Shown piece after piece: positions 10,752-23,022 of a stretch of 64,000 bases of DNA; the stretch's first letter is position 1; each line of letters begins with the position of its first letter. The DNA is from Hirundichthys speculiger. Taxonomy: Eukaryota > Chordata > Actinopteri > Beloniformes > Exocoetidae. Position numbers and translations under genes: made by a program. Location: assembly GCA_018398805.1 (NCBI GenBank), contig JAGFBZ010001926.1:1-64000 (forward strand), written 5' to 3'. The notes beneath the pieces are model-generated. The model was not told the origin of the DNA and made no database searches. It was given only the letters and a program-made list of their open reading frames with translations.

Positions 10752-11515
10752 TCATACAGCTGGAACTCTTCAAATAATTATTGTCACAGCACACGAGCTC
10801 TAACTTCACATCTTCAAATCTTACATCAGCTTCATCACTGATTCTCCGTTTTCTCTTTTCCATTCAAAACTACTGCACTTTCTTGCTCCTCCACTGCCTC
10901 CACCTGGAGAACAGGAGAAACGACCAGCACACTCTCACTGCAGCTTCTACCAGAATCAGATAGAAAACTTGTTCAGTCAGTTTTCTACAGAGGAAAATAT
11001 CACAACTCACACACTTTTATCTCTGTTTTTATTTACATATGACTCATGTCTCATTTGACAGCAGACAGGAAACATTTGGGAGAAAAATCAAACACTTTCT
11101 CATCAGCTGTGAATTAGTTTGCTCATTAATTGGAACCAGTAATTTCATTTATTCAACTAAATTAGTTGGAATATTAAATGTATAAATATATTGGATGTTT
11201 TATATTTTTAATTCATGGATGGATTAATAAAATGCAGCAGATTCCAGTGTAAAAAGCACAATTTTTTAACTGCTTGGTGAAGTAATTTTTTAAATCTATA
11301 CAATTTTTTTTGCAGGAAGTTTGTGCAATCTCACAATTGTGTCCCTAAGTATAAATAATTTTGTTTGTTTTACATACCATAAACACATTTCCTTGATGAC
11401 CCATTTCAAACGTTACTTTTGACTCACTTCTTCTTCTTCATATAACATGTAAATATCTGAAAACCCAATGCTGAAAAAAATGATGTCATTTATTCTAAGA
11501 AAATAAGCTGTGAAT
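10752..11515. repeat. Downstream block of unit 2
   Basis: Homologous to 7603-8395, with a shorter AT-rich middle around 11130-11160. No gene seen. Confidence 0.75.
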
Positions 11516-11974
11516 TCAAGATGAGATGATTGTTCCCACACCCTGACAGAAAGCGGTCCACCACTTCTCTGTACTCAGTCTCTTGTCCAATATACCCCAC
11601 AACTGCAGAGTAATCTGAGTACTTCTGCATATGACAGAACTCTGACTTGTACCGGAAATCTGAGATGTACAGATGTGCCTCTTTGTCAGGTAGTCAGTAT
11701 TCCAGGTGATTGTGGGGGCTTTCACCTGTGTTTTGTGGAGTTTCTAACATAATCATGAAGACTGAATGGTGTAAAATGCACTGGAGAAAATGAAAAAGAT
11801 GATCCTCCCCGTGCGGATCCCAATTAAAAGATGGTTAAAATCTTTTTGGTACATGAACACACCATCTGGACTTGCAGCCTTGTTCCAGTTCAGTCTCTCC
11901 AGCTGCTTCTTCACCTGACTGCTGGAGACAGACAGGTGGGAGGTGGAGGGGGCTCAGCATCTCCTGAAATGATA
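11516..11974 (-). mobile_element. LINE-A fragment in unit 2
   Basis: Same truncated RT remnant as 8396-8852, with the same left junction and internal deletion and a few private substitutions. Confidence 0.8.
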
Positions 11975-11984
11975 TGATAAAAAA

Positions 11985-12888
11985 AAAAGTCTGTTAACGA
12001 GTTAAATTCAATGTGGCAAACTTTAGATATATACGGAACTGTATGTCCACAGAGGCTGCAATTATGTATATCCATTCAATGATCTTTTCCCACATTACAT
12101 ACTGTTTAACAACTTGGTCTCAGGCCAGTGCAACATTTCTTATGCACATTCAGTCCCTTTATAAACAAACCTTCAAAGTTCTCTATAAAAAAACCTAGAT
12201 ATCATCACCACTGTTTCATTTTAACTAAATATAAACTCCTGAGCTGGGAAAACCTGGTGGAATACACTAACTTATGTCTAACCTACAAGATTATAGATGG
12301 ACATGACCCTTCTGTGTTAAGACAATTCATAAAAACAGGTTCATCTGCAAAAATATCCACAAGAAGCACAACTAGAGGTGACTGTATAATCCAGATGAGA
12401 AAAAGCAGGTTTTGGCCAATCTGCATTTTCCATTAGAGCTGCACCTGAGTGGAACATAATACCATCCCACATTAGAGATATAAGTACATACCATACATTC
12501 AAATACAACCTAAAAAAGTGGTTAGTTAGCCACCAGATATGTCAACACTAAACATCACACTGTCAGCACCTCTACTTGTTATTAGTTGTATACATTGTCT
12601 TATATCTTTATCTTTTTTCCTTCCCTGTTTTTCCTATATTAACCGTCCTCTTTTTATATGTCTTATGTGTTCTTTTATAAATAAGTTTAAACATTATGTC
12701 TGTGTATTTTATAATTTTGTTTCTTTTAGTATGCATCTGACCTGTTAACATCGGTCCAAGGACAACAGGTGTAAAAAAGCCATTTTGGCTAATTCTGGCA
12801 CATTTACATTCTATGTTTACTAATGTGCAACTGTTCATGTCAATTAAACCATAAATGAATGTCAAATAAATCAGAAATAAATAAAATA
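11985..12888 (+). mobile_element. LINE-B 3' end, second copy
   Basis: ORF remnant interrupted around 12185 (extra A bases) and again near 12410 (extra G), followed by the standard 3' UTR and a TGATA tail. Confidence 0.8.
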
Positions 12889-13414
12889 TATGATATGATA
12901 TGATATGATATATATTCATTTATATTCAGTTGTAGGCTGGTTGTAAAGTATCAATTTTCTCATATTCAAAATGGCTCCTTTAAATACAATGACATTTATT
13001 ATGCTTTTTATTTATTGATGAAAAATGACTGAGGATCAATCAATTCTATACACTCACTTGTGATGGTATTTGGAAAATGAAATCGCCAAATTTCAAGCCA
13101 AGTCACTGGTAGGTGGTTCAGTAATTTGCTAATTTTGTTCATGTCTTGGATGTTCAAGGGGATTGAAGACTATTCTGACTTCCCGTCATTACATGTATTT
13201 ATTGAATTAAATGGCCAAACAAAGTCACTTCAATTTCTTAGTGTTTTCCATATCATTTTATCTAAGTTGTTTTGAGTAATTTCATGTTCGAGAACAAAAC
13301 TGCTTTTTCTCTAAATTGATCTAATATCAATGTTTGCTGTCTTTAAAACAACACAACAACAAAACAAATGAAAACATACAAATATTTATATTATATGCAG
13401 CAAAATAATAAAAG
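12889..13414. repeat. TGATA run and spacer of unit 3
   Basis: Spacer homologous to 6620-7136. A stretch before the promoter block lacks part of the sequence around CTGATATGAAG seen in unit 1. Confidence 0.8.
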
Positions 13415-13578
13415 CTACTTCTACATGGATGCTGTTCATTCAGATGAAGAAAATCAGTAAAGATGATGATTTCCTAAAAACCACTGAAACACCAATCTTC
13501 TCCTCCCTACATGCTGCCATGATAGTCAGACCATCACCTTGGTACCAGTTCAAAGACCTGTCAGTGGGTGAGTCTCTC

Positions 13579-13876
13579 GCCGGGTGCTGTGGCGCGTGCC
13601 TGTAATCCAAGTTACTGGGAGGTTGAGACTGGAGGATCGTTTGAGCTCAGGAGCTCTGAGCTGCAGTGGTCTATGCTGATCGGGTGTCCGCACTAAGTTC
13701 GGTATTGATATGGTGTTCCCGGGGGAGCCTGGGACCACCAGGTCATCTAAGGAGGGGTGCACCGGCCCAGGTCGGAGACGGAGCAGGTCAAAGCCCCCGT
13801 ACTGCTCAGTAGTGGGATCACACCTGAGAATAGATGCTGTAGTGCAGCCTGAGTAATACAGCGGGACCCAGTCTTT
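13579..13876 (+). ncRNA. 7SL (SRP) RNA, copy 3
   Basis: Full-length copy, identical by eye to copies 2, 4 and 5, ending at TTTT (13874-13877). The first difference downstream is GGAGCTC in place of GGAACTC, about 10 bp after the terminator, shared with copies 4 and 5. Confidence 0.95.
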
Positions 13877-14671
13877 TCATACAGCTGGAGCTCTTCAAAT
13901 AATTATTGTCACAGCACACGAGCTCTAACTTCACATCTTCAAATCTTACATCAGCTTCATCACTGATTCTCCGTTTTCTCTTTTCCATTCAAAACTACTG
14001 CACTTTCTTGCTCCTCCACTGCCTCCACCTGGAGAACAGGAGAAACGACCAGCACACTCTCACTGCAGCTTCTACCAGAATCAGATAGAAAACTTGTTCA
14101 GTCAGTTTTCTACAGAGGAAAATATCACAACTCACACACTTTTATCTCTGTTTTCATTTACATATGACTCATGTCTCATTTGACAGCAGACAGGAAACAT
14201 TTGGGAGAAAAATCAAACACTTTCTCATCAGCTGTGAATTAGTTTGCTCATTAATAGGAAACAAGTCAATTAAATATTCCAATAGATTTTAACAAGTAAT
14301 TTCATTTATTAAACTATATTAGTTGGAATATTAAATGTAAAATATACTTGGTGTTTTATATTTTTAATTCATGGATGGATTAATAAAATGCAGCAGATTC
14401 TAGTGTAAAAAGCACAATTTTTTTAACTGCTTGGTGAAGTAATTTTTTAAATCTATACATTTTTTTTGCAGGAAGTTTGTGCAATCTCACAATTGTGTCC
14501 CTAAGTATAAATAATTTTGTTTGTTTTACATACCATAAACACATTTCCTTGATGACCCATTTCAAACGTTACTTTTGACTCACTTCTTCTTCTTCTATAA
14601 CATGTAAATATCTGAAAACCCAATGCTGAAAAAAAATGATGTCATTCATTCTAAGAAAATAAGCTGTGAAT
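13877..14671. repeat. Downstream block of unit 3
   Basis: Homologous to 7603-8395; contains AT-rich sequence only. Confidence 0.75.
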
Positions 14672-15130
14672 TCAAGATGAGATGATTGTTCCCACACCCT
14701 GACAGAAAGCGGTCCACCACTTCTCTGTACTCAGTCTCTTGTCCAATATACCCCACAACGGCAGAGTAATCTGAGTACTTCTGCATATGACAGAACTCTG
14801 ACTTGTACCGGAAATCTGAGATGTACAGATGTGCCTCTTTGTCAGGTAGTCAGTATTCCAGGTGTTTGTGGGGGCTTTCACCTGTGTTTTGTGGAGTTTC
14901 TTACATAATCATGAAGACTGAATGGTGTAAAATGCACTGGAGAAATTAAAAAGATGATCCTTACAGTGTGAATTCCATCAAAAGATGGTTAAGATCTTTT
15001 TGGTACATGAACACACCATCTGGAATTGCAGCCTTGTTCCGGTTCAGTCTCTCCAGCTGCTTCTTCACCTGACTGCTGGAGACAGACAGGTGGGAGGTGG
15101 AGGGGGCTCAGCATCTCCTGATATGATATG
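14672..15130 (-). mobile_element. LINE-A fragment in unit 3
   Basis: Same remnant as in the other units, with more substitutions in its right half (around 14940-15050). Confidence 0.8.
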
Positions 15131-15139
15131 ATAAAAAAA

Positions 15140-16036
15140 GGTCTGTCAGCGAGTTAAATTCAATGTGGCAAACTTTAGATATATACGGATCTGTATGTCC
15201 ACAGAGGCTGCAATTATGTATATCCATTCAATGATCTTTTCCCACATTACATACTGTTTAACAACTTGGTCTCAAGCTGGTGCAACATTTCTTATGCATA
15301 TTCAGTCCCTTTATAAACAAACCCTCAAAGTTCTGGATATAAAACCTAGATATCATCACCACTGTTTCATTTTAACTAAATATAAACTCCTGGGATGGGA
15401 AAACCTGGTGGAATACACTAACTTATGTCTAACCTACAAGATTATAAATGGACATGACCCTTCTGTGTTAAGACAATTCATAAAAACAGGTTCATCTGCA
15501 AAAATATTCACAAGAAGCACAACTAGAGGTGACTGTATAATCCAGATGAGAAAAAGCGGTTTTGGCCAATCTGCATTTTTCCATTAGAGCTGCACCTGAG
15601 TGGAACATAATACCATCCCACATTAGAGATATAAGTACATACCATACATTCAAATACAACCTAAAAAAGTGGTTAGTTAGCCACCAGATATGTAAACACT
15701 AAACATCACACTGTCAGCACCTCTACTTGTTATTAGTTGTACATTGTCTTATATCTTTATCTTTTTTTTCTTCCCTGTTTTTCCTATATTGACCGTCCTC
15801 TTTTTATATGTCTTATGTGTTCTTTTATAAATAAGATTTAACATGATATCTTTGTATTTTATAATTTTGTTTCTTTTAGTATGCATCTGACCTGTTAACA
15901 TCGGTCCAAGGACAACAGATGTAAAATAGCCATTTTGGCTAATTCTGGCACATTTACATTCTATGTTTACTAATGTGAACTGTCCATGTCAAATAAACCA
16001 TAAATAAAAGTCAAATAAACCAGAAATAAATAAAAT
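15140..16036 (+). mobile_element. LINE-B 3' end, third copy
   Basis: The ORF remnant is open from 15165 to 15587, then frameshifted by an extra T after TGCATTT. The 3' UTR and TGATA tail follow. Confidence 0.8.
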
Positions 16037-16037
16037 A

Positions 16038-16107
16038 TATGATATGATATGATATGATATGATATGATATGATATGATATGATATGATGATATGATATGA
16101 TATGATA
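16038..16107. repeat. (TGATA)n microsatellite of unit 4
   Basis: About a dozen TGATA copies with one interruption (GATGATA). Confidence 0.9.
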
Positions 16108-16692
16108 CTAAATAAAACAATGAGATCAAAATGTAATATTTGTTGTCTTCTATATATATTAATAAACAAGGCTTAGTGTTTTCCATATCATTGAAATAAA
16201 TTAAATATCGTGGTCAACTTTCAGACTGGAAGTAATTTCACATTTTATAAATGATAAATAACAAATAATAAATATAAAAAAAAGATTATATATATATAAT
16301 ATAAATAAAGAATTGATGAATTCTAGTGATGAAAAGTTTACAACTTGAAATCCATTTTTTCACCAACTTAAGTTAATTCAAACTATTTACTGCTTGAATG
16401 AACTGTTGTTGATGAGTATGTTTTTTGACGGATTCAAATGAAACATTAATAACAAATACCCTCTTCACACAGACTGCAATGTTTTTTTTAATCATCGTTT
16501 TCTATCATTTCAATAAGTTTGAACTTGATCTAATATAAATTGTTTTGAGAAATTTCATGTTCAAGAACAAAACTGCTTTTCCTCTAAATTGATCTAATAT
16601 CAATGTTTGCTGATATAAAGTCTTTAAAACAACACACACAAAAAAAATGAAAACATACAAATATTTATACTATATCCAACAATTGAATAAAA
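16108..16692. other. Divergent upstream segment of unit 4
   Basis: After GGCTTAGTGTTTTCCATATC (about 16170-16190) the usual spacer is replaced by roughly 320 bp of AT-rich sequence with no counterpart in the other units. Homology resumes near 16515 (GATCTAATATAAATTG). I see no terminal repeats or coding signal in the inserted part. Confidence 0.7.
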
Positions 16693-16858
16693 GCTACTTC
16701 TGATTGGATGCTGTTCATTCAGATGAAGAAAATCAGTAAAGATGATAATTTCCCAAAAACCACTGAAACACCAATCTTCTCCTCCCCTACATGCTGCCAT
16801 GATAGTCAGACCATCACCTTGGTACCAGTTCAAAGACCTGTCAGTGGGTGAGTCTCTC

Positions 16859-17156
16859 GCCGGGTGCTGTGGCGCGTGCCTGTAATCCAAGTTACTGGGA
16901 GGTTGAGACTGGAGGATCGTTTGAGCTCAGGAGCTCTGAGCTGCAGTGGTCTATGCTGATCGGGTGTCCGCACTAAGTTCGGTATTGATATGGTGTTCCC
17001 GGGGGAGCCTGGGACCACCAGGTCATCTAAGGAGGGGTGCACCGGCCCAGGTCGGAGACGGAGCAGGTCAAAGCCCCCGTACTGCTCAGTAGTGGGATCA
17101 CACCTGAGAATAGATGCTGTAGTGCAGCCTGAGTAATACAGCGGGACCCAGTCTTT
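16859..17156 (+). ncRNA. 7SL (SRP) RNA, copy 4
   Basis: Full-length copy, identical by eye to copies 2, 3 and 5, with a TTTT terminator at 17154-17157. It keeps the proximal conserved upstream block although its distal spacer is foreign. Confidence 0.95.
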
Positions 17157-17943
17157 TCATACAGCTGGAGCTCTTCAAATAATTATTGTCACAGCACACG
17201 AGCTCTAACTTCACATCTTCAAATCTTACATCAGCTTCATCACTGATTCTCCGTTTTCTCTTTCCATTCAAAACTACTGCACTTTCTTGGTCCTCCACTG
17301 CCTCCACCTGGAGAACAGGAGAAACGACCAGCACACTCTCACTGCAGCTTCTACCAGAATCAGATAGAAAACTTATTCAGTCAGTTTTCTACAGAGGAAA
17401 ATATCACAACTCACACACTTTTATCTCTGTTTTCATTTACATATGACTCATGTCTCATTTGACAGCAGACAGGAAACATTTGGGAGAAAAATCAAACACT
17501 TTCTCATCAACTGTGAATTAGTTTGCTCATTAACTGGAAACAAGTCCGTTAAATATTTCAATAGCATTTTAATCAGTAATTTCATTTATTAAACTAAATC
17601 AGTTGGAATATTAAATGTAAAATATATTTGGTGTTTTATATTTTTATTTCATGGATGGATTAATAAAATGCAGCACATTCCAGTGTATAAAGCACATTTT
17701 TTTTAACTGCTTGCTGAAGTAATTTTTTTAAATCTATACATTTTTTTTGCAAGAAGGTTGTACAATCTCACAATTTCTTCCCTAAGTATAAATCATTTTG
17801 TTTGTTTTACATACCATAAACACATTTCCTTGACGACCCAGTTCAAACGTTACTTTTAACTCCTTCTTCTTTATATAACATGTAAATATCTGAAAACCCA
17901 ATGCTGAAAAAAATGATGTCATTTATTCTAAGAAAATAAGCTG
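17157..17943. repeat. Downstream block of unit 4
   Basis: Homologous to 7603-8395. One T is missing in the CTCTTTCC run (about 17262), so the minus strand here is open for 78 codons including KRKRRISDEADVRFEDVK. Other units are frameshifted at this run. I do not recognise the peptide. Confidence 0.7.
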
Positions 17944-18404
17944 TGAATTCAAGATGAGATGATTGTTCCCACACCCTGACAGAAAGCGGTCCACCACTTC
18001 TCTGTACTCAGTCTCTTGTCCAATATACCCCACAACTGCAGAGTAATCTGAGTACTTCTGCATATGACAGAACTCTGACTTGTACTGGAAATCTGAGATG
18101 TACAGATGTGCCTCTTTGTCAGGTAGTCAGTATTCCAGGTGTTTGTGGGGGCTTTCACCTGTGTTTTGTGTAGTTTCTAACATAATCATGAAGACTGAAT
18201 GGTGCTAATGCACTGGAAAAATTGACAAAGATGATCCTCCCCGTGCAGATCCCATTAAAAGATGGTTAAGATCTTTTTGGTACATGAACACACCATCTGG
18301 ACTTGCAGCCTTGTTCCGGTTCAGTCTCTCCAGCTGCTTCTTCACCTGACTGCTGGAGACAGACAGGTGGGAGGTGGAGGGGGCTCAGCATCTCCTGATA
18401 TGAT
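17944..18404 (-). mobile_element. LINE-A fragment in unit 4
   Basis: Same truncated RT remnant as in units 1-3. Confidence 0.8.
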
Positions 18405-18414
18405 ATGATAAAAA

Positions 18415-19312
18415 GCTCTGGTAATAAGTTAAATTCAATGTGGCAAACTTTAGATATATATACAGAACTGTATGTCCACAGAGGCTGCAATTATGTATAT
18501 CCATTCAATGATCTTTTCCCACATTACATACTGTTTAACAACTTGGTCTCAGGCCAGTGCAACATTTCTTATGCATATTCAGTCCCTTTATAAACAAACC
18601 CTCAAAGTTCTGGATATAAAACCTAGATATCATCACCACTGTTTCATTTTAACTAAATATAAACTCATGAGCTGGGAAAACCCGGTGGAATACACTAACT
18701 TATGTCTCACCTACAAGATTATAGATGGACATGACCCTTCTGTGTTCAGACAATTTATAAAAACAGGTTCATCTGCCAAAATATCCAAAAGAAGCACAAC
18801 TACAGGTGACTGTATAATCCAGATGAGAAAAGACAGTTTTGGCCAATCTGCATTTTCCATTAGAGCTGCACCTGAGTGGAACATAATACCATCCCACATT
18901 AGAGATATAAGTACATACCATACATTCAAATACAACCTAAAAAAGTGGTTAGTTAGCCACCAGATATGTCATCACTAAACATCACACTGTCAGCACCTCT
19001 ACTTGTTATTAGTTATACATTGTCTTATATCTTTATCTTTTTTCCTTCCCTGTTTTTCCTATATTAACTGTCCTCTTTTTATATGTCTTATGTGTTCTTT
19101 TATAAATAAGATTTAACATGATGTCTGTGTATTTTATACTTTTGTTTCTTTTAGTATGCATCTGACCTGTTAACATCGGTCCAAGGACAACAGATGTAAA
19201 AAAGCCATTTTGGCTAATTCTGGCACATTTACATTCTATGTTTATTAATGTGCACTGTCCATGTCAAATAAACCATAAATAGATGTCAAATAAATCAGAA
19301 ATAAATAAAATA
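18415..19312 (+). mobile_element. LINE-B 3' end, fourth and best-preserved copy
   Basis: The reading frame is uninterrupted from 18472 to the stop at 18978 (168 codons) and ends KKWLVSHQIC-HH. The other three copies each carry a stop or frameshift. The LINE 3' UTR and a TGATA run follow. Confidence 0.82.
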
Positions 19313-19313
19313 T

Positions 19314-19391
19314 ATGATATGATATGATATGATATGATATGATATGATATGATATGATATATGATATGATATGATATGATATGATATGATA
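19314..19391. repeat. (TGATA)n microsatellite of unit 5
   Basis: About 15 copies with one ATATGA interruption. Confidence 0.9.
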
Positions 19392-19968
19392 CAAAATAAA
19401 ACAATGAGTTCAAAATGTAATATTTGTTGTCTTCTATATATATTAATAAACAAGCCTTCATTTATATGCAATTGTAGGCTTTGTAAAGTACTAATATTCT
19501 TATTTTTCAAAATTTCTCCTTTAAATACAATGACATTTATGATGCATTTATTTATTAATGAAAATGACTGATGTTCAATCAACTCTATACACTCACTTGT
19601 AATGGTATTTGGAAAATAAAATCGCCACATTTCAAGCCAAGTGACTGGTAGGTGGTTCAGTAATTTGTTAATTTTGTTCATGTCTTGGATGTTCAAGGTG
19701 ATTGAAAAATATTCTGACTTCCCGTCAATACATGTATTTATTGAATTAAATTGCCTAACAAAGTCACTTTTATATCTTAGTGTTTTCCATATCATTTTAT
19801 CTAATATAAGTTGTTTTGAGTAATTTCATGTTCAAGAACAAAACTGCTTTTCCTCTAAATTGATCAAATATCAATGTTTGCTGACATAAAGTCTTTAAAA
19901 CAACACACACAAAAAAAAAACAAATGAAAACATACAAATATTTATATTATATGCAACAAAATAATAAA
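19392..19968. repeat. Spacer upstream of 7SL copy 5
   Basis: Homologous to 6557-7136 of unit 1. No gene seen. Confidence 0.8.
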
Positions 19969-20135
19969 AGCTACTTCTGCAAGGATGCTGTTCATTCAGA
20001 TGAAGAAAATCAGTAAAGATGATAATTTCCCAAAAACCACTGAAACACCAATCTTCTCCTCCCCTACATGCTGCCATGATAGTCAGACCATCACCTTGGT
20101 ACCAGTTCAAAGACCTGTCAGTGGGTGAGTCTCTC

Positions 20136-20433
20136 GCCGGGTGCTGTGGCGCGTGCCTGTAATCCAAGTTACTGGGAGGTTGAGACTGGAGGATCGTTTG
20201 AGCTCAGGAGCTCTGAGCTGCAGTGGTCTATGCTGATCGGGTGTCCGCACTAAGTTCGGTATTGATATGGTGTTCCCGGGGGAGCCTGGGACCACCAGGT
20301 CATCTAAGGAGGGGTGCACCGGCCCAGGTCGGAGACGGAGCAGGTCAAAGCCCCCGTACTGCTCAGTAGTGGGATCACACCTGAGAATAGATGCTGTAGT
20401 GCAGCCTGAGTAATACAGCGGGACCCAGTCTTT
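20136..20433 (+). ncRNA. 7SL (SRP) RNA, copy 5
   Basis: Full-length copy, identical by eye to copies 2-4, with TTTT at 20431-20434. It is the last copy; the array leaves the repeat pattern about 800 bp downstream. Confidence 0.95.
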
Positions 20434-21375
20434 TCATACAGCTGGAGCTCTTCAAATAATTATTGTCACAGCACACGAGCTCTAACTTCACATCTTCAAA
20501 TCTTACATCAGCTTCATCACTGATTCTCCGTTTTCTCTTTTCCATTCAAAACTACTGCACTTTCTTGCTCCTCCACTGCCTCCACCTGGAGAACAGGAGA
20601 AACGACCAGCACACTCTCACTGCAGCTTCTACCAGAATCAGATAGAAAACTTGTTCAGTCAGTTTTCTACAGAGGAAAATATCACAACTCACACACTTTT
20701 ATCTCTGTTTTCATTTACATATGACTCATGTCTCATTTGACAGCAGACAGGAAACATTTGGGAGAAAAATCAAACACTTTCTCATCAACTGTGAAAATGT
20801 TTGCTCATTAATTGGAAAGAAGTCAATTAAATATTCCAATAGAATTTTAACAAGTTATTTTAATTATTAAATTATATTAGTTGGAATATTAAATGTAAAA
20901 TATATGGGATGTTTTATATTTTTAATTCATGGATGGACTGATAAAATGCAGCAGATTCCAGTGTAAAAAGCAATTTTTTTTAACTGCTTGGTGAAGTAAT
21001 TTTTTAAATCTATACAATTTTTTTGCAGGAAGTTTGTGCAATCTCACAATTGTGTTGCTAAGTATAAATAATATAAATCATTTTGTTTCTTTTACATACC
21101 ATAAACACATTTCCTTGATGACACATTTCTAACGTTACTTTTGACTCACTTCTTCTTCTTCATATAACATGTAAATATCTGAAAACCCAATGCTGAAAAA
21201 AATGATGTCATTTATTCTAAGAAAATAAGCTGTGAATGTGTGCTTCCACATGTGGGAGTTATTGTCAGTAAATGTATTCATACACTTATTAAACCTTTTT
21301 TTATGCATCATTATTTCACAATACAACAGGAAGTCATTTTTTACACATTAAATACATATCATAATGTCCTTTCTG
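20434..21375. repeat. Downstream block of unit 5 and right array edge
   Basis: Homologous to the other downstream blocks up to about 21236. It then continues as GTGTGCTTCCACATGTGGGA, which matches 2830-2934 at the left edge rather than switching to the LINE-A junction. This is probably the ancestral flank. Confidence 0.75.
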
Positions 21376-22300
21376 AAAAAAACCTTTTAACTTTCCTTCC
21401 AACAGCATTGGAGCACCACAAGGAACTGTTCTCTCACCATTTCTCTTCACGCTCTACACCTCTGACTTCCAGTACAACTCTGAGTCCTGTTGGGTGTTTC
21501 AGCAACGGACAAGAAGCCGAGTACAGAGAACTGATCTGTCAGTTTGTGAAATGGTGCGGTAACAATCATCTCGTATTAAATACCAGCAAAACCAAGGAGA
21601 TGATTGTCGACTTCAGGAGGCGCAAGAATCAACACAGCAGTGTTTCCATCCTGGGAAAGGAGGTGGAGGTGGTGGAGGAATACAAGTACCTTGGAGTTCA
21701 GCTCGACAACAGACTGGAGTGGAAATGCAACATAGAATACATCTACAAGAAAGGTCAGAGCAGACTCTACTTTTTAAGAAAGTTGAGATCTTTTAATGTC
21801 TGCACCAAGATGTTGCACATGTTCTATAGGTCTGTTGTTGAAAGTGCAATCAGCTTTGCAGCCATCTGCTGGGGCAGCAGCATCAGAACCAGAGACCTGA
21901 AGAGAATCAACAAACTGATCAAGAAAGCTGGATCTGTGCTGGGTGTAACTCTGGAGCCGCTGAAGCTGATTGTACAAGAAATAATGCTGCACAAGCTGAT
22001 GAAGATGATGGAGGACTCTTCACACCCTCTCCACAACACAGTGATCAAACAACAGAGTCTGTTCAGTGAGAGGCTTCTTCAGGTCCGTTACAAGACAGAA
22101 AGATACAGAAGATCATTCCTGCCAGCAGCCATCAGCCTCCACAACAAGACATCCTACTATTATTAATTCAATATTATTATTGCTGTCATTTATTTATTGT
22201 TGAAAAAAAAAGCCCTTACTACAATGTTGAATTTCCCTTCTGGGATTAATAAAGTATTTTTCATTTCATTTCATTTCATTTTCATTCATTTCATTTCATA
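21376..22300 (+). mobile_element. LINE-A 3' half, plus strand
   Basis: Begins inside the RT (GAPQGTVLSPF in one frame). It then shifts frame where the catalytic box should be: the segment between SES and VGCFSNGQEAEY is missing, removing the YxDD motif. From about 21480 to 22166 the frame is open: NHLVLNTSKTKEMIVDF, EEYKYLGVQLDNRLEW, RLYFLRKLRSF, ERYRRSFLPAAISL. The 3' tail is TTCTGGGATTAATAAAGTAT followed by ATTTC-type repeats (2226x-22300), a usual LINE end. Confidence 0.88.
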
Positions 22301-23014
22301 AATGATTTTTATTGGAAGTTTGAACAGGGAACAATTTCATAGTTATGGTATTTATTTAAACTCTCTTTTCCTGCTCCTTTCTCATATCGTCAGTTGACCT
22401 GTGGTTTCTCTGAAAGACTAAACAGATTTTACAGCAACCTCCATTCTTAAGGGTCTTTATACTGCATTTATTTCAGAATTAGATCAATGCAATCCTCCTC
22501 TGCTGCTTTCACCTCCAGTTTTTTCAAAGCCAATGTGGGTCCTTCAGGGACTCATCTGTTTGGCTGGAGTCCACATATAGATCAGAATCAGCCTTCAGGC
22601 CTTCTCCTTCTCTATCACCAGCTTATGACATCACTACCCCTGTAGATGGAGGCTCATTGCCACTGACTCCTCACTTATTTGAAACATTTCCTCATTTTGT
22701 GGACCATTCCAAAGACTTTGAACTAATCTTTTGTACATCTTTTGAGATTAAGTGCTTTTCTACAAATAAAAGCATAAATGAACTAAACTAAACAGATGAA
22801 TATAAGATAACAGAAAAAAAAAAGAAATAGCCTGGAAGCATGTGATGTTTTTCCCAAGATGAAGACAAGATGTCTCTGATGCATTCAAATGTTACCATAC
22901 ACATGGAAATCCTGTAACAAACATGAGGAAAATCATGGTGAATTATATATTTTTCTGCAGCCTGTTACACAAACATATAAATGCAATTCTTGACACAGAA
23001 AAAGAATGTACATC
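22301..23014. other. No recognised gene
   Basis: Contains an AATAAA signal near 22768 after a stretch open for about 100 codons on the plus strand without a start codon. Nothing I can assign. Confidence 0.3.
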
Positions 23015-23022
23015 TGCTAAAA

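Larger units (their letters stand above)
5740..21375 (+). repeat. Tandem array of ~3.1-3.3 kb units, each with a 7SL RNA gene
   Basis: Five successive units repeat the same order: conserved upstream block, 7SL RNA gene, AT-rich downstream block, decayed LINE-A piece (minus), short TGATA run, LINE-B piece (plus), longer TGATA run, next unit. Starts of the RNA genes are spaced 3149, 3125, 3280 and 3277 bp. Unit 1 is preceded by LINE-A and a long TGATA run but no LINE-B. Unit 4 has a foreign upstream segment (about 16194-16510). Both ends of the array merge into the same edge sequence (2830-2934 and 21237-21345). Confidence 0.9.
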
